30,419 nt of DNA from an uncultured Bacteroidaceae bacterium (GCA_904501945.1 CAJGCU010000013.1:1-30419), one strand, 5' to 3'. Positions 1 through 8,970 are shown, numbered from the stretch's first letter. Program-made: numbers and translations. Notes: generated by a model not told the origin, from the letters alone.

Positions 1-2
1 AC

Positions 3-605
3 CAAATAGAAATTGTACGAAACTACTATAGAGAGAAATTCCATAGAAATAACAAGAAAGGAGAAATGCCATGGTGGATAAGTTCGGAATCAAGTACAAC
101 ACTATTTGAGCCACCCACATTACAAGAAAATGGACTTATCCGAATGTGGGATATCATTGATGCTTCAACACAGGAATACCTCAAAGCCTGTGCATACATT
201 TTATTTCCAGAAATTCTTGGTACAAGTACTATTAAATATCAAGGACTAGCCCTTTGGTTATGCTCCCGATATTCCATCATCACATCTAGTTTACGCGATA
301 AATTTTCTGCAGGAGGAAAAGGAAACATTTATATTAATGGGAAACTCAAATGGGGCAATATGCCTAAAATCATTTGCAATTTATTAGTACAAATAAATAC
401 CATACGAGATTTATTTGAGCATCAATCTGATGTATATAACGAAATTCAATATTATGCATCTTATTTCAAAGCCGATTCGGATTCATTTGAAGAATGGAAG
501 CGGCAGATAAATTACTATCTAAAAGCATATCAGATAAACATTGAAGATATACTATCACTAACCTTTGTAAAAGTTACGGAAAATGATTTCTTTGCAGAAA
601 ATTAG
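3..605 (+). CDS. Unrecognised protein, 3' end of a gene running off the left edge
   Basis: I do not recognise this protein. The frame is open from the first complete codon (position 3) to the stop at 603-605, and nothing marks position 66 (ATG) as the true start: about 21 protein-like codons precede it without a stop, and the AGGAG at 59-63 lies too close to that ATG. I therefore read it as the C-terminal 200 residues of a longer protein. It is rich in Tyr, Ile, Asn and Trp, has no signal peptide or clear membrane segment in the visible part, and is more AT-rich than valS, as accessory genes often are. It converges on valS, and the hairpin at 624-652 lies between them. Function unknown; that it is a real gene is likely but not certain. 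Confidence 0.6.
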   Translation, partial: QIEIVRNYYREKFHRNNKKGEMPWWISSESSTTLFEPPTLQENGLIRMWDIIDASTQEYLKACAYILFPEILGTSTIKYQGLALWLCSRYSIITSSLRDKFSAGGKGNIYINGKLKWGNMPKIICNLLVQINTIRDLFEHQSDVYNEIQYYASYFKADSDSFEEWKRQINYYLKAYQINIEDILSLTFVKVTENDFFAEN

Positions 606-623
606 ATTCGTAAAAAATAAAAA

Positions 624-652
624 AAGGAGTTGCACACACAATGCAACTCCTT
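624..652 (-). terminator. Intergenic hairpin terminator, mainly for valS
   Basis: Perfect 11-bp inverted repeat (AAGGAGTTGCA at 624-634 and TGCAACTCCTT at 642-652) with a 7-nt loop. On the minus strand the stem runs into a T-rich tract (complement of 611-623), as expected of an intrinsic terminator for the valS operon. It may also stop the convergent plus-strand gene, whose tail is less T-rich. Confidence 0.85.
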
Positions 653-669
653 CATATTTAAGATTATAT

Positions 670-3402
670 TTATTTCTTGAGCTTTGCGATGCTTTCCGTC
701 AGAGCGGCAATCTTGGTTTCGGCATCGCTTTGTTTCTTGCGTTCCAACTCTACCACTTGGGCAGGCGCGTTGGCTACGAAACGTTCGTTGGAAAGTTTCT
801 TCTGTACGCCCACGAGGAATCCCTGCAAGTGCTTCAGCTCTGCCTCCATCTTCTGGATTTCAGCTTCCGTATCAATCAGATTACCCAACTGTACAGCATA
901 TTCTGTAGTACCAAGCATGAAGGCAGAAGTGCCGTCGCTCTTAGCCTGAACATTCTGAATCTCAGCAAGCGAAGCCATCTTCTTGATGATTGCGTTAAGG
1001 GCTGGACACTGGGTTACGTTTTTACCAGCATCTGCGGACTGAACAATCTCAAGGGTGAGAGGTTCACGTGGAGAGATGTTCTTGCTCTGACGAACTGCAC
1101 GCACTCCAGAGATAATCTGCTTAGCCTCTTCATACTGTGCCATGAACTGCGCATCTTCTGCTGTTGGCGCATCAAGCACAAGCGTGTCAACCATGATGCT
1201 TTCGCCATCCTTGCGCTCTGCGATGTGCTGATAGAGATCTTCGGTGATGAATGGCATGAAAGGATGAATAATCTTCATCAACTGCTCAAAGAACTGGAGA
1301 GTTGCCTTGAATGTTGCGGCATCAATAGGAGCCTGATATGCAGGTTTAATCATTTCAAGATACCAGCCAGAGAACTCATCGGTAAATAGCTTGAATACAG
1401 CCATTAGCGCCTCGTTGAGACGATACTTAGAGTAGAGGTCATTGATTTCTGCCAGCGCAGTCTTAATAACTGCTTCCATCCATGCAATGGTTCTCTTGTT
1501 CTCCATAGGCTGTTCCAATGTCTCTGCAACCTCCCAGCCCTTCACCAGTCGGAAGGCATTCCAAATCTTGTTGCAGAATGCTGCACCCTGCTGACAGAGC
1601 TGCTCATCGAAGAGGATGTCATTTCCTGCTGGTGCAGAGAGAAGCATACCCATACGCACACCGTCTGCTCCATACTTGTCAATCAAGCCAAGCGGATCTG
1701 GTGAGTTGCCAAGCGACTTAGACATCTTGCGACCGAGCTTATCACGCACAATACCTGTGAAATATACGTTGCGGAAAGGAACATCTTTCATGTACTCTTC
1801 GCCAGCCATAATCATGCGAGCCACCCAGAAGAAGATGATGTCTGGACCGGTCACGAGGTCGGCTGTTGGGTAATAGTAGCTGATTTCCTCATTGCCAGGA
1901 TTGTTGATTCCATTGAAGAGTGAAACAGGCCACAGCCATGAGGAGAACCAAGTGTCGAGCGCATCTTCGTCACGTACAAGCTGGTCGAGAGTAATGTTCT
2001 CATAACCAGGAATCTTCTTCGCCTCTTCCAAAGCCTCCTCAGCAGTAAGTGCCACCACATACTTTTCCTCCTCCCCTTCTGGAGTAGGCAAGAAATAGGC
2101 TGGGATGCGGTGTCCCCACCAGAGCTGTCGGCTGATGCACCAGTCCTGAATATTTTCCAGCCAATTGCGGTAAGTAGTGACATATTTTGTTGGATAGAAC
2201 TTGATTTTTCCTTCAAGAACAGGAGGCAGCGCAATGTCTGCAAAGTGCTTCATTGAGAGGAACCACTGCTTGCAGAGTCGAGGTTCTACGGCTGTATCCT
2301 GGTTGCGTTCAGAGTAGCCCACCTTGTTCTCATAGTCCTCAACTTTCTCCATGAGTCCTGCATTCTGAAGGTCGATGGCAATCTGCTTACGCACATCCAT
2401 GCGGTCTTGTCCCACATAGAGTCCAGCCTCCTCAGAGAGCGTTCCGTCTGGATTGAAGATATCTATAGTGTCGAGGTTATGAGCCTTACCAAGCGCGTAG
2501 TCATTCACGTCGTGAGCTGGTGTCACCTTCAAGCATCCTGTACCAAATTCAATGTCAACGTATCGGTCTTCGATGACAGGAATCACCCTGTTCACCAGCG
2601 GAACGATGACCTTGTGTCCACGAAGCCACTGATTCTTTGGGTCTTTGGGGTTGACGCACATAGCTGTATCACCCATGATTGTTTCTGGACGAGTTGTTGC
2701 AACTACTGCGTAGTAACGGCCGCTTTCGTCCTGATGGAGCACTTCACCCTCTTCGCCTGTTGGGGATACAGGATTAGTATCTGCATCAGCCACATAGTAG
2801 CGCAGATGATAAAGCTTGCTCTTCTCGTCACGATAGATTACCTCTTCCGTAGAAAGCACGGTCTGAGCCTTTGGATCCCAGTTCACCATGCGGAGTCCAC
2901 GGTAAATCAGCCCCTTCTTGTAGAGGTCAACAAACACCTTGAGAACACTCTCGCTACGAAGTTCATCCATTGTGAAAGCTGTACGGTCCCAGTCGCATGA
3001 TGCACCCAGGCGGCGCAACTGCTTGAGGATGATGCCTCCGTGCTCGTCAGTCCAATCCCAAGCATGCTTGAGGAACTCTTCACGAGTGAGATCGCGCTTC
3101 TTGATGCCCTGCTCTGCAAGACGATTAACAACCTTTGCTTCTGTAGCAATAGAAGCATGGTCTGTGCCTGGCACCCAGCAAGCATTTTTTCCGTCAATGC
3201 GTGCCTTACGGATAAGAATATCCTGAATCGTATTGTTCAACATGTGTCCCATGTGAAGCACACCCGTCACGTTTGGTGGCGGAATCACAATCGTATAGGG
3301 CTGTCGAGCGTCAGGCTTGCTTGCAAAAAGCTTGTTGTCAAGCCAATATTGATACCACTTTCCTTCAACGTCTGAAGGGCTGTAATTTTTTGCTAATTCC
3401 AT
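670..3402 (-). CDS. valS: Valine--tRNA ligase
   Basis: Class I aminoacyl-tRNA synthetase that charges tRNA-Val in the cytoplasm. Visible landmarks: the nucleotide-binding HIGH-type motif HMGH (about residues 50-53, inside PPNVTGVLHMGH), a CP1 editing domain with TTRPET near 237-242, the KMSKS motif at 559-563, an anticodon-binding domain, and the C-terminal coiled-coil tRNA arm typical of ValRS. Length is 910 residues, normal for bacterial ValRS. The frame extends 32 codons upstream, but that part overlaps the preceding gene and is not protein-like; the ATG at 3400-3402 begins the expected MELAKNY N-terminus. It is the last gene of an operon, 20 nt after the permease gene, and is followed by a strong terminator. 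Confidence 0.97.
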   Translation of the reverse strand: MELAKNYSPSDVEGKWYQYWLDNKLFASKPDARQPYTIVIPPPNVTGVLHMGHMLNNTIQDILIRKARIDGKNACWVPGTDHASIATEAKVVNRLAEQGIKKRDLTREEFLKHAWDWTDEHGGIILKQLRRLGASCDWDRTAFTMDELRSESVLKVFVDLYKKGLIYRGLRMVNWDPKAQTVLSTEEVIYRDEKSKLYHLRYYVADADTNPVSPTGEEGEVLHQDESGRYYAVVATTRPETIMGDTAMCVNPKDPKNQWLRGHKVIVPLVNRVIPVIEDRYVDIEFGTGCLKVTPAHDVNDYALGKAHNLDTIDIFNPDGTLSEEAGLYVGQDRMDVRKQIAIDLQNAGLMEKVEDYENKVGYSERNQDTAVEPRLCKQWFLSMKHFADIALPPVLEGKIKFYPTKYVTTYRNWLENIQDWCISRQLWWGHRIPAYFLPTPEGEEEKYVVALTAEEALEEAKKIPGYENITLDQLVRDEDALDTWFSSWLWPVSLFNGINNPGNEEISYYYPTADLVTGPDIIFFWVARMIMAGEEYMKDVPFRNVYFTGIVRDKLGRKMSKSLGNSPDPLGLIDKYGADGVRMGMLLSAPAGNDILFDEQLCQQGAAFCNKIWNAFRLVKGWEVAETLEQPMENKRTIAWMEAVIKTALAEINDLYSKYRLNEALMAVFKLFTDEFSGWYLEMIKPAYQAPIDAATFKATLQFFEQLMKIIHPFMPFITEDLYQHIAERKDGESIMVDTLVLDAPTAEDAQFMAQYEEAKQIISGVRAVRQSKNISPREPLTLEIVQSADAGKNVTQCPALNAIIKKMASLAEIQNVQAKSDGTSAFMLGTTEYAVQLGNLIDTEAEIQKMEAELKHLQGFLVGVQKKLSNERFVANAPAQVVELERKKQSDAETKIAALTESIAKLKK

Positions 3403-3421
3403 ATAATTGTATATTTTATTT

Positions 3422-4669
3422 TTATTCAAATCTAATGGTGTCCGATGGTTTTCCGAGGCTAATGAGGTGTGAACTTCCCCATATAACAAGCGCAGCAACC
3501 AACACTGTCACAATGTTCACAGCTAGAATGAGCAGGCAGTCAAATGCTATTGGCACAGAATCGATGTAATAGACTTCGGCATCAAGCTTGACAAGACTGA
3601 ACTCCTGCTGCAGCCAACACAGAAGCAAACCTGCGGCATTGCCCCACAGCAGCCCTCTGCCTACCAGCAGGATGCTGAAATTGCTGAATATCTTGCGGAT
3701 AGTTTCGTTGGTAGTACCCAGCACTTTCAACGTACCTATCATGTTGATGCGCTCAAGCATGATGATGAGCAGCCCACTGGCAACAGTAAAGGCACTCACA
3801 AGCATCATCAGACCGAGAATCATCATGACATTCATGTCAAGAACTGCCAGCCACGCAAAGGTATGCTCTGCAATAGCCTTGATGCTGAATACTCCGTAGG
3901 TCACGCCATTGCGGTCGGTACCATGGCAGAGCAACTGCAGCTGGCGTGTCAGTTCATCTACCTTCTCGAAGTCATGCACCGTCATCTCCAGTCCCGACGA
4001 TTCTTCCTTCTCCCAGCCATTCAGTCGGCGCACAGTATATATATCAGTGATGACATAGTTTTCGTCGTAGTCATTCATGTGCGTCTCAAACACACCTGCA
4101 ATGGTCAAGCGCCTTGCCCTCATCTCCTCTTCGCCCATGAAGTAGGCAAAAATCCTGTCACCAGATTTGACACCTAAATCTGATGCCACCTTACGAGAAA
4201 TCACAATCTGGTTAGATGCTTTCTCCGAAGAGAACTGCGGCATTTCGCCCTCCACCAGGCAGTTCTTCAAGAACTCCGTGTCATAGTCCTCGCCTATTCC
4301 TTTGAAGTTCAACCCGCAAAAGTCATTATCAGTTTTCAGGATGCCCAGCTTGTTGGCAAATCTCTGCACATGCCTGATGCCCTGCACGCCTTTCACGGCG
4401 TGGAGCAAGGTATCGTTGGTCAGCACAGGCAAAATCTCATACCGCTGGTTCTGCGTCAGACTGACCATCTGAATGTGGCTTCCGAATCCCATCACCTTCG
4501 AACTCACCTCACGCTTGAAGCCCAGCACAACGGCAAGACTAATCAGCATGACAGCCATTCCGACAGCTACTCCAAACATCGCTATACGCACGGCTGGACG
4601 AGAAAATCGTTCCCCGTCAGCTGCATGGTCTGCAAATATTCGTCTGGCTATAAAGAACTCGAAAGACAC
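3422..4669 (-). CDS. ABC transporter permease, LolC/LolE (FtsX-like) family
   Basis: Integral inner-membrane protein with the LolC/E/MacB arrangement: a first membrane segment at about residues 28-50, a large periplasmic domain (about 55-270), then three membrane segments in the C-terminal third forming the FtsX-like domain. Family members extract lipoproteins from the inner membrane with a LolD-type ATPase; no such ATPase lies next to it here, as is common for this gene in Bacteroidetes. The start is GTG at 4667-4669: an in-frame stop lies just upstream, the next ATG is too far inside, and SFEFFIARR matches the family N-terminus. It sits 19 nt after the aminotransferase and 20 nt before valS, so it is the middle gene of a three-gene operon. 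The family is clear; the exact substrate is inferred. Confidence 0.88.
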   Translation of the reverse strand: MSFEFFIARRIFADHAADGERFSRPAVRIAMFGVAVGMAVMLISLAVVLGFKREVSSKVMGFGSHIQMVSLTQNQRYEILPVLTNDTLLHAVKGVQGIRHVQRFANKLGILKTDNDFCGLNFKGIGEDYDTEFLKNCLVEGEMPQFSSEKASNQIVISRKVASDLGVKSGDRIFAYFMGEEEMRARRLTIAGVFETHMNDYDENYVITDIYTVRRLNGWEKEESSGLEMTVHDFEKVDELTRQLQLLCHGTDRNGVTYGVFSIKAIAEHTFAWLAVLDMNVMMILGLMMLVSAFTVASGLLIIMLERINMIGTLKVLGTTNETIRKIFSNFSILLVGRGLLWGNAAGLLLCWLQQEFSLVKLDAEVYYIDSVPIAFDCLLILAVNIVTVLVAALVIWGSSHLISLGKPSDTIRFE

Positions 4670-4688
4670 CCTTCTTTAACTTTACGTC

Positions 4689-5906
4689 TCACACTGCGTC
4701 ACTACTCATTCTCCACTCGGCCAGATAAGCCTCCAGCGCCTTTCTCAACACGAAGAGAGCACGCACAAGGTCTTCCTTCTTCAGCACATAAGCGATGCGC
4801 ACCTCATTCTTTCCGGCACCAGGAGTTGTGTAGAAACCTGAAGCAGGGGCCATCATCACCGTCTCGCCCTCGTAATTGAAGTCGGAAAGACACCATGCAC
4901 AAAACTTCTCGCAATCGTCCACGGGCAAACGTGCCACCGTATAGAACGCACCCATCGGGATGGGCGAATACACGCCTGGTATGCGGTTTAGACCATCAAT
5001 CAGACACTTACGTCGCTCCACATACTCATCATAGATGTCACGCGAATATTCCTCGGGGGCATCCAGACTTGCCTCGGCTGCAATCTGTCCAATGAGCGGA
5101 GGGCTCAAGCGCGCCTGGCAGAACTTCATTACCGCCTTGCGAATCTCCTCATTCTTCGTGATGAGCGCGCCAATGCGGATGCCGCACTCGCTGTAACGCT
5201 TCGACACAGAATCAATCAGCACCACATTCTGCTCCACGCCCTCCAGATGACAGGCTGAGATATAAGGTGAGCCTGTGTAGATGAACTCGCGATACACCTC
5301 GTCAGAGAAGAGATACAAGTCATATTTCTTCACCAGGTCGCGAATCTGGTTCATCTCGCGGCGTGTATAGAGATAGCCCGTCGGGTTGTTAGGGTTGCAG
5401 ATGAGGATGGCACGCGTGCGCTCATTAATTAGCTCCTCGAACTTCTCCACCTTCGGCAGCGAGAAACCTTCTTCAATCGTCGTAGCAATGGTACGAATAA
5501 TCGCACCGGCCGAAATGGCAAACGCCATATAGTTGGCATAGGCTGGCTCAGGAACGATAATTTCATCGCCTGGGTTCAGGCAGGCCAGAAAGGCAAACAG
5601 CACCGCCTCGCTTCCGCCGCTGGTGATGATGATATCATCAGCCGTCAGCCGAATGTCAAACTTGGCATAGTAGTCCACCAGCTTCTTGCGATAGCTGAGG
5701 TAGCCCTGCGATGGACTGTACTCCAAAATTCTGCGGTCAATGTTCTTGATAGCATCCAGTGCCACCTGCGGGGTCGGCAGGTCCGGCTGTCCGATGTTCA
5801 GATGATACACCTTCACTCCGCGTGCCTTAGCGTCCTCTGCCAAAGGAGCCAGCTTGCGGATAGGCGAACTCGGCATCTCATTTCCACGTATTGATATTTG
5901 GGGCAT
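4689..5906 (-). CDS. Pyridoxal-phosphate-dependent aminotransferase, class I/II
   Basis: Fold-type I aminotransferase of the aspartate aminotransferase superfamily, 405 residues. The cofactor and substrate residues are all visible: GGSEA near 97-101 in the phosphate-binding region, NPNNPTG at 171-177, Asp202 in SDEVY for the pyridine nitrogen, and the Schiff-base Lys236 in the motif SVSK, followed by Arg244. The substrate amino acid cannot be read from sequence; aspartate, tyrosine and alanine aminotransferases all share these motifs. It is the first gene of an operon with the permease and valS, and a perfect Bacteroidetes -7 box lies about 50 nt upstream of the ATG at 5904-5906. Confidence 0.92.
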   Translation of the reverse strand: MPQISIRGNEMPSSPIRKLAPLAEDAKARGVKVYHLNIGQPDLPTPQVALDAIKNIDRRILEYSPSQGYLSYRKKLVDYYAKFDIRLTADDIIITSGGSEAVLFAFLACLNPGDEIIVPEPAYANYMAFAISAGAIIRTIATTIEEGFSLPKVEKFEELINERTRAILICNPNNPTGYLYTRREMNQIRDLVKKYDLYLFSDEVYREFIYTGSPYISACHLEGVEQNVVLIDSVSKRYSECGIRIGALITKNEEIRKAVMKFCQARLSPPLIGQIAAEASLDAPEEYSRDIYDEYVERRKCLIDGLNRIPGVYSPIPMGAFYTVARLPVDDCEKFCAWCLSDFNYEGETVMMAPASGFYTTPGAGKNEVRIAYVLKKEDLVRALFVLRKALEAYLAEWRMSSDAV

Positions 5907-5956
5907 ATCTGATTAGATGTTGTTATTTCTTATGATTGAACAATACAATAATTATG

Positions 5957-5964
5957 CAAAGTTA
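5957..5964 (-). promoter_or_regulatory. -7 promoter element of the aminotransferase-permease-valS operon
   Basis: On the minus strand this reads TAACTTTG, an exact match to the Bacteroidetes -7 consensus TAnnTTTG, about 50 nt upstream of the aminotransferase ATG. No clear TTTG lies at the usual 19-21 nt spacing; a TTTTG is present at a shorter spacing of 14 nt. Confidence 0.55.
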
Positions 5965-6007
5965 CGAATTTCTTGCGGCAAAACATCCCTATATAAAAAA
6001 GAATTTC

Positions 6008-6015
6008 TAAATTTG
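6008..6015 (+). promoter_or_regulatory. Possible -7 promoter element of the amidase gene
   Basis: TAAATTTG matches TAnnTTTG and lies 16 nt before the ATG at 6032, which would leave a very short leader of about 10 nt. No good -33 element is present at the normal spacing, so this is a weak call supported mainly by the divergent gene arrangement. Confidence 0.35.
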
Positions 6016-6031
6016 TGAAAAATTTGCTACC

Positions 6032-6907
6032 ATGAAAGTTGGATTGATACAAAACAAGTGCTGCGCAAGCGTCAGCCAAAACATCGAGCATATGGCTCAG
6101 AGCATTCGCCAGGCAGCAGCAGGCGGAGCCGAACTTATCGTGCTGCAGGAACTGCACAACTCATTATACTTCTGCCAAGAGGAGAACACGCAGATGTTCG
6201 ACCTTGCAGAACCCATCCCGGGGCCATCTACCGACACCTACGGACAGCTGGCCAAGGAATTCGGCGTCGTCATCGTCACATCGCTGTTCGAGCGACGCGC
6301 ACCAGGGCTCTATCACAACACAGCCGTAGTTATCGAGAAGGACGGCAGCATTGCAGGTAAGTACCGCAAGATGCACATTCCTGACGACCCTGCCTACTAC
6401 GAGAAGTTCTACTTCACCCCAGGCGACATTGGATTCCACCCCATCCACACCAGCGTCGGCATCCTCGGCGTCCAGGTGTGCTGGGACCAGTGGTATCCTG
6501 AAGGAGCGCGCCTCATGGCACTGCAAGGCGCCCAGTTGCTCATCTACCCCACCGCCATCGGCTACGAGTCGTCCGACACGCCCGAAGAGCAGGAACGGCA
6601 ACGACAGGCTTGGATGACCGTACAGCGAGGACACGCCGTAGCCAACGGGCTCCCCGTCATTGCAGTAAACCGTACAGGACATGAGCCAGACCCCACTGGG
6701 CTGACCAACGGTATCCAGTTCTGGGGCAGCAGCTTCGTGGCAGGGCCACAAGGCGAAATCCTTTATCAGGCACCCTGCAACGAAGAAGCCATCCAGATCA
6801 TTGACATTGACATGAAGCGTAGCGAAAACGTGCGACGCTGGTGGCCTTTCCTGCGCGACCGACGCATAGAAGAATTCAGCCCGCTGAGCAAACGCTACAT
6901 CGACTGA
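6032..6907 (+). CDS. aguB: N-carbamoylputrescine amidase
   Basis: Nitrilase-superfamily (carbon-nitrogen hydrolase) enzyme that converts N-carbamoylputrescine to putrescine, CO2 and ammonia, the last step of the agmatine route to polyamines. The catalytic triad is visible as Glu40 (LQELHN), Lys113 (YRKMHIPDDP) and Cys150 (QVCWDQWYPE), and these surrounding motifs are those of the AguB subfamily rather than of general nitrilases. Length 291 is typical. The agmatine deiminase gene (aguA), often a neighbour, is not in this window. The next gene on the strand begins 5 nt after the stop codon, so the two are probably cotranscribed. Confidence 0.94.
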   Translation: MKVGLIQNKCCASVSQNIEHMAQSIRQAAAGGAELIVLQELHNSLYFCQEENTQMFDLAEPIPGPSTDTYGQLAKEFGVVIVTSLFERRAPGLYHNTAVVIEKDGSIAGKYRKMHIPDDPAYYEKFYFTPGDIGFHPIHTSVGILGVQVCWDQWYPEGARLMALQGAQLLIYPTAIGYESSDTPEEQERQRQAWMTVQRGHAVANGLPVIAVNRTGHEPDPTGLTNGIQFWGSSFVAGPQGEILYQAPCNEEAIQIIDIDMKRSENVRRWWPFLRDRRIEEFSPLSKRYID

Positions 6908-6912
6908 AAAAA

Positions 6913-7185
6913 ATGAAAAGCTATCTCGCAAAAATAAAGCAATGGCTCCAGTCGCTGTCACCGCGCACTGGAGCCATCGTCTTACTTCTCTGCATCCCCT
7001 GTTACATCATCTCCTTTGCTCAGATGCTCCTCCCCATCAGCATCGAAGCCAAGAGCATCCTGTGGACTCTCTTTTTCGGACTTGCCAAGACATTCCAGTA
7101 TGCAGGCATCACCATCCTCGGCGCAGAAGGATACAAGAGGCTGAAAAAGTACATCAAGAAGAAAGTTCAGGGAGAAAAGGGATGA
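6913..7185 (+). CDS. Small two-span membrane protein, transporter-suffix-like
   Basis: A 90-residue protein with a basic amphipathic N-terminus, two hydrophobic segments (about residues 20-42 and 48-70) and a very basic C-terminal tail rich in Lys. This layout, with SPRTG before the first span and ILGAEGYKRLKKY after the second, resembles the small stand-alone transporter suffix proteins known in several phyla; I hold that as a likely but unverified match. The frame stays open upstream into aguB, but the ATG at 6913-6915, just after the aguB stop, gives the sensible start. It probably forms an operon with aguB, and its function is unknown. Confidence 0.7.
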   Translation: MKSYLAKIKQWLQSLSPRTGAIVLLLCIPCYIISFAQMLLPISIEAKSILWTLFFGLAKTFQYAGITILGAEGYKRLKKYIKKKVQGEKG

Positions 7186-7288
7186 GAGTAAGAATTGGCT
7201 ATACAGAGTCCTCAAGGCCTTCAATAATCTATTAATCCTTAAAGAAAAAACGTAAAAAGCGCAGCTCCCCTCCCTACTGAACCATATC

Positions 7289-7366
7289 TGTAGCCTTTTA
7301 AACAAGGCAAGAAGCGACTTGCAGAACAGAAACAATCAAGTTGCGCAACATCTGAACAAGGCTACA
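7289..7366. repeat. Nested inverted repeats between convergent genes
   Basis: Outer arms TGTAGCCTT (7289-7297) and AAGGCTACA (7358-7366) are perfect 9-bp complements. Inside them GCGACTTG (7314-7321) and CAAGTTGC (7337-7344) form a second stem with one G-U pair. The element lies between the end of the small membrane-protein gene and the end of the convergent glycosyl hydrolase gene, so it could be a large bidirectional terminator or part of a small RNA. No T-run flanks it closely. Confidence 0.45.
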
Positions 7367-7396
7367 CATCTGTGAAAGCGAGGATGTACTACGGCA

Positions 7397-8887
7397 TCAC
7401 TTCACTTTCACCTTAACAGGCTTGGACTCGTTGTGCAGACGGTCGAGAGCGGTGACCACATACACCGTGCCACGTTCAGCAGAAGGAAGGGACAGGGACT
7501 GCTGACTGGTGATGGCAAGAAGATGGGCAGGTGACTCTAGGTCGATGTCTTCGCCTGGACCGAACTGATAGACTGCATACTGACGCGCCTCATCCATCGC
7601 CTTCTTTGCTTTAGGAGCAGCCCATATGAGGACAGGATGAGATGCGTGCTCGCTGAGCTTGACTTTACGAGGTTTCTTGGGGGCTTTGGAATCGATGTAA
7701 GGCATGAGCGGCTGGAGAGCTGGCGTAGAATGATAGACTTGCTCCAGCACGGTACGATAGTTACCTGGGTTATCGACTACGGCTGCAGCATACCACTGGC
7801 ATGAGCCCTGTACATTGGGCAAAGAACGCTGCAAGTCGTATTTGACGAGCATCTGGTGGGCATTGGGATTGCGAGGGTCAATGCCTTTGACGGTTCGTTC
7901 AACGTCTTGCCCGATGAAAAGCGGACGGTCGCCGCAGTAGTCGTTCCACCAGCGAATGAGGACGTCATAGTCGGCAGCCTTAGTGCCTAGGTTCCAGTAA
8001 ATCTGAGGTATGTTGTAGTCAACCCATCCCTGCTCTACCCAGTAGAGGATGTCAGCGTAGAGGTCGTCATAGTTCTGTGTTCCACTGGTGGCACTGCCCT
8101 CCTTCGTGTTAAGTCCGTTGGGATGGTTGCGATAGATGCCGAAAGGAGAAACACCAAACTTCACCCACGGCTTGGTTTCGCGGATGAGGTAATGGAGGTC
8201 GCGAATGAGGAGATTCACGTTGTCACGTCGCCAGTCTTCTATGCTGGTAAAGCCTCTGGGATCGGCCTTGAAGTAGTTCTCGTCAGGGATGCTGACACCT
8301 GCCACAGGATAAGGGTAGAAGTAGTCGTCCATGTGGATGCCATCGACATCGTAGTGCTGAAGGATGTCCTCGACCACCATGCAGGTGTAGGTGCGATTGG
8401 CGGGGATGGCTGGATTGAAGATGTAGAGTCCGTCGTACTGGAACATTCGTTCGGGGTGACGCACGGTAGGATGATTAGCTGCCAGTTCGCTGGTGAACTT
8501 GGTCTTGGCGCGATAAGGGTTAATCCAAGCGTGGCACTCCATCTCGCGCTGGTGGCACTGCTCTACCATCCATGCAAGGGGGTCCCAACCATCGGCAGGC
8601 GCCTTGCCCTGCTGGCCTGTCAGATAGCGCGACCATGGCTCGTAGCTTGACTTGTAGAGAGCGTCGCCTTCGGCGCGCACCTGAAAAAGGATAGCATTGA
8701 TGCCGCACTGCTGCAGCACATCGAGCTGCGAAGATAGCATCTGACGTATCTGCGCAGGAGTCTTCCCGATGTATTGCCCGTTGACGCACTGTATCCATGC
8801 GCCACGAAATTCGCGCTTGGGATTTTCAGCAGCATGGGATGCTGAAAGCAGAAAACTTAAAACAAAGAATAAAAGTATCTTTTTCAT
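7397..8887 (-). CDS. Secreted glycosyl hydrolase, DUF187/GH10-like (DigH-type)
   Basis: 496-residue secreted protein with a clear type I signal peptide (MKKILLFFVLSFLLSASHA, cut near residue 19-20). Residues of about 27-350 form the DUF187 or GHL10 (beta/alpha)8 barrel: EFRGAWIQ at the start, ILFQVRAEGDALY near 66-78, WINPYR near 121-126 and the acidic HMDDYFYP at 185-192. The last 90 residues look like a fibronectin-III-type domain. A characterised relative, E. coli DigH (YngK), cleaves denuded peptidoglycan glycan strands in the septum, so cell-wall hydrolysis is a reasonable inference. It appears to be transcribed alone; no convincing promoter was seen upstream. Confidence 0.9.
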   Translation of the reverse strand: MKKILLFFVLSFLLSASHAAENPKREFRGAWIQCVNGQYIGKTPAQIRQMLSSQLDVLQQCGINAILFQVRAEGDALYKSSYEPWSRYLTGQQGKAPADGWDPLAWMVEQCHQREMECHAWINPYRAKTKFTSELAANHPTVRHPERMFQYDGLYIFNPAIPANRTYTCMVVEDILQHYDVDGIHMDDYFYPYPVAGVSIPDENYFKADPRGFTSIEDWRRDNVNLLIRDLHYLIRETKPWVKFGVSPFGIYRNHPNGLNTKEGSATSGTQNYDDLYADILYWVEQGWVDYNIPQIYWNLGTKAADYDVLIRWWNDYCGDRPLFIGQDVERTVKGIDPRNPNAHQMLVKYDLQRSLPNVQGSCQWYAAAVVDNPGNYRTVLEQVYHSTPALQPLMPYIDSKAPKKPRKVKLSEHASHPVLIWAAPKAKKAMDEARQYAVYQFGPGEDIDLESPAHLLAITSQQSLSLPSAERGTVYVVTALDRLHNESKPVKVKVK

Positions 8888-8943
8888 TGGACGGGGTTTT
8901 ATGGTTAAGAGTTTTTTTTGAAAGCTGAGCGAAGTTGTTAAAG

Positions 8944-8970
8944 ACTTTAAGGACCTTCTATACTTTAAGG
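8944..8970. repeat. Short direct repeat upstream of the glycosyl hydrolase gene
   Basis: ACTTTAAGG occurs at 8944-8952 and again at 8962-8970, 18 bp apart and so on nearly the same helix face after two turns. It lies between the glycosyl hydrolase start and the end of the phospholipase D gene. It could be a regulator site, but two 9-bp copies are weak evidence. Confidence 0.25.

Noticed and set aside
583..1389. Plus-strand open frame of 268 codons
   Set aside because: It lies opposite valS, whose motifs are unambiguous, and the translation has no protein-like pattern of its own.
3403..3498. N-terminal extension of valS
   Set aside because: The 32 extra codons overlap the permease gene and do not resemble ValRS; the ATG at 3400-3402 fits the family.
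6164..6961. Minus-strand open frame of 265 codons
   Set aside because: It is antisense to aguB, which has the full catalytic triad.
8123..8650. Plus-strand open frame of 175 codons
   Set aside because: It is the antisense of the glycosyl hydrolase gene and shows the hydrophobic-valine pattern of a mirror frame.
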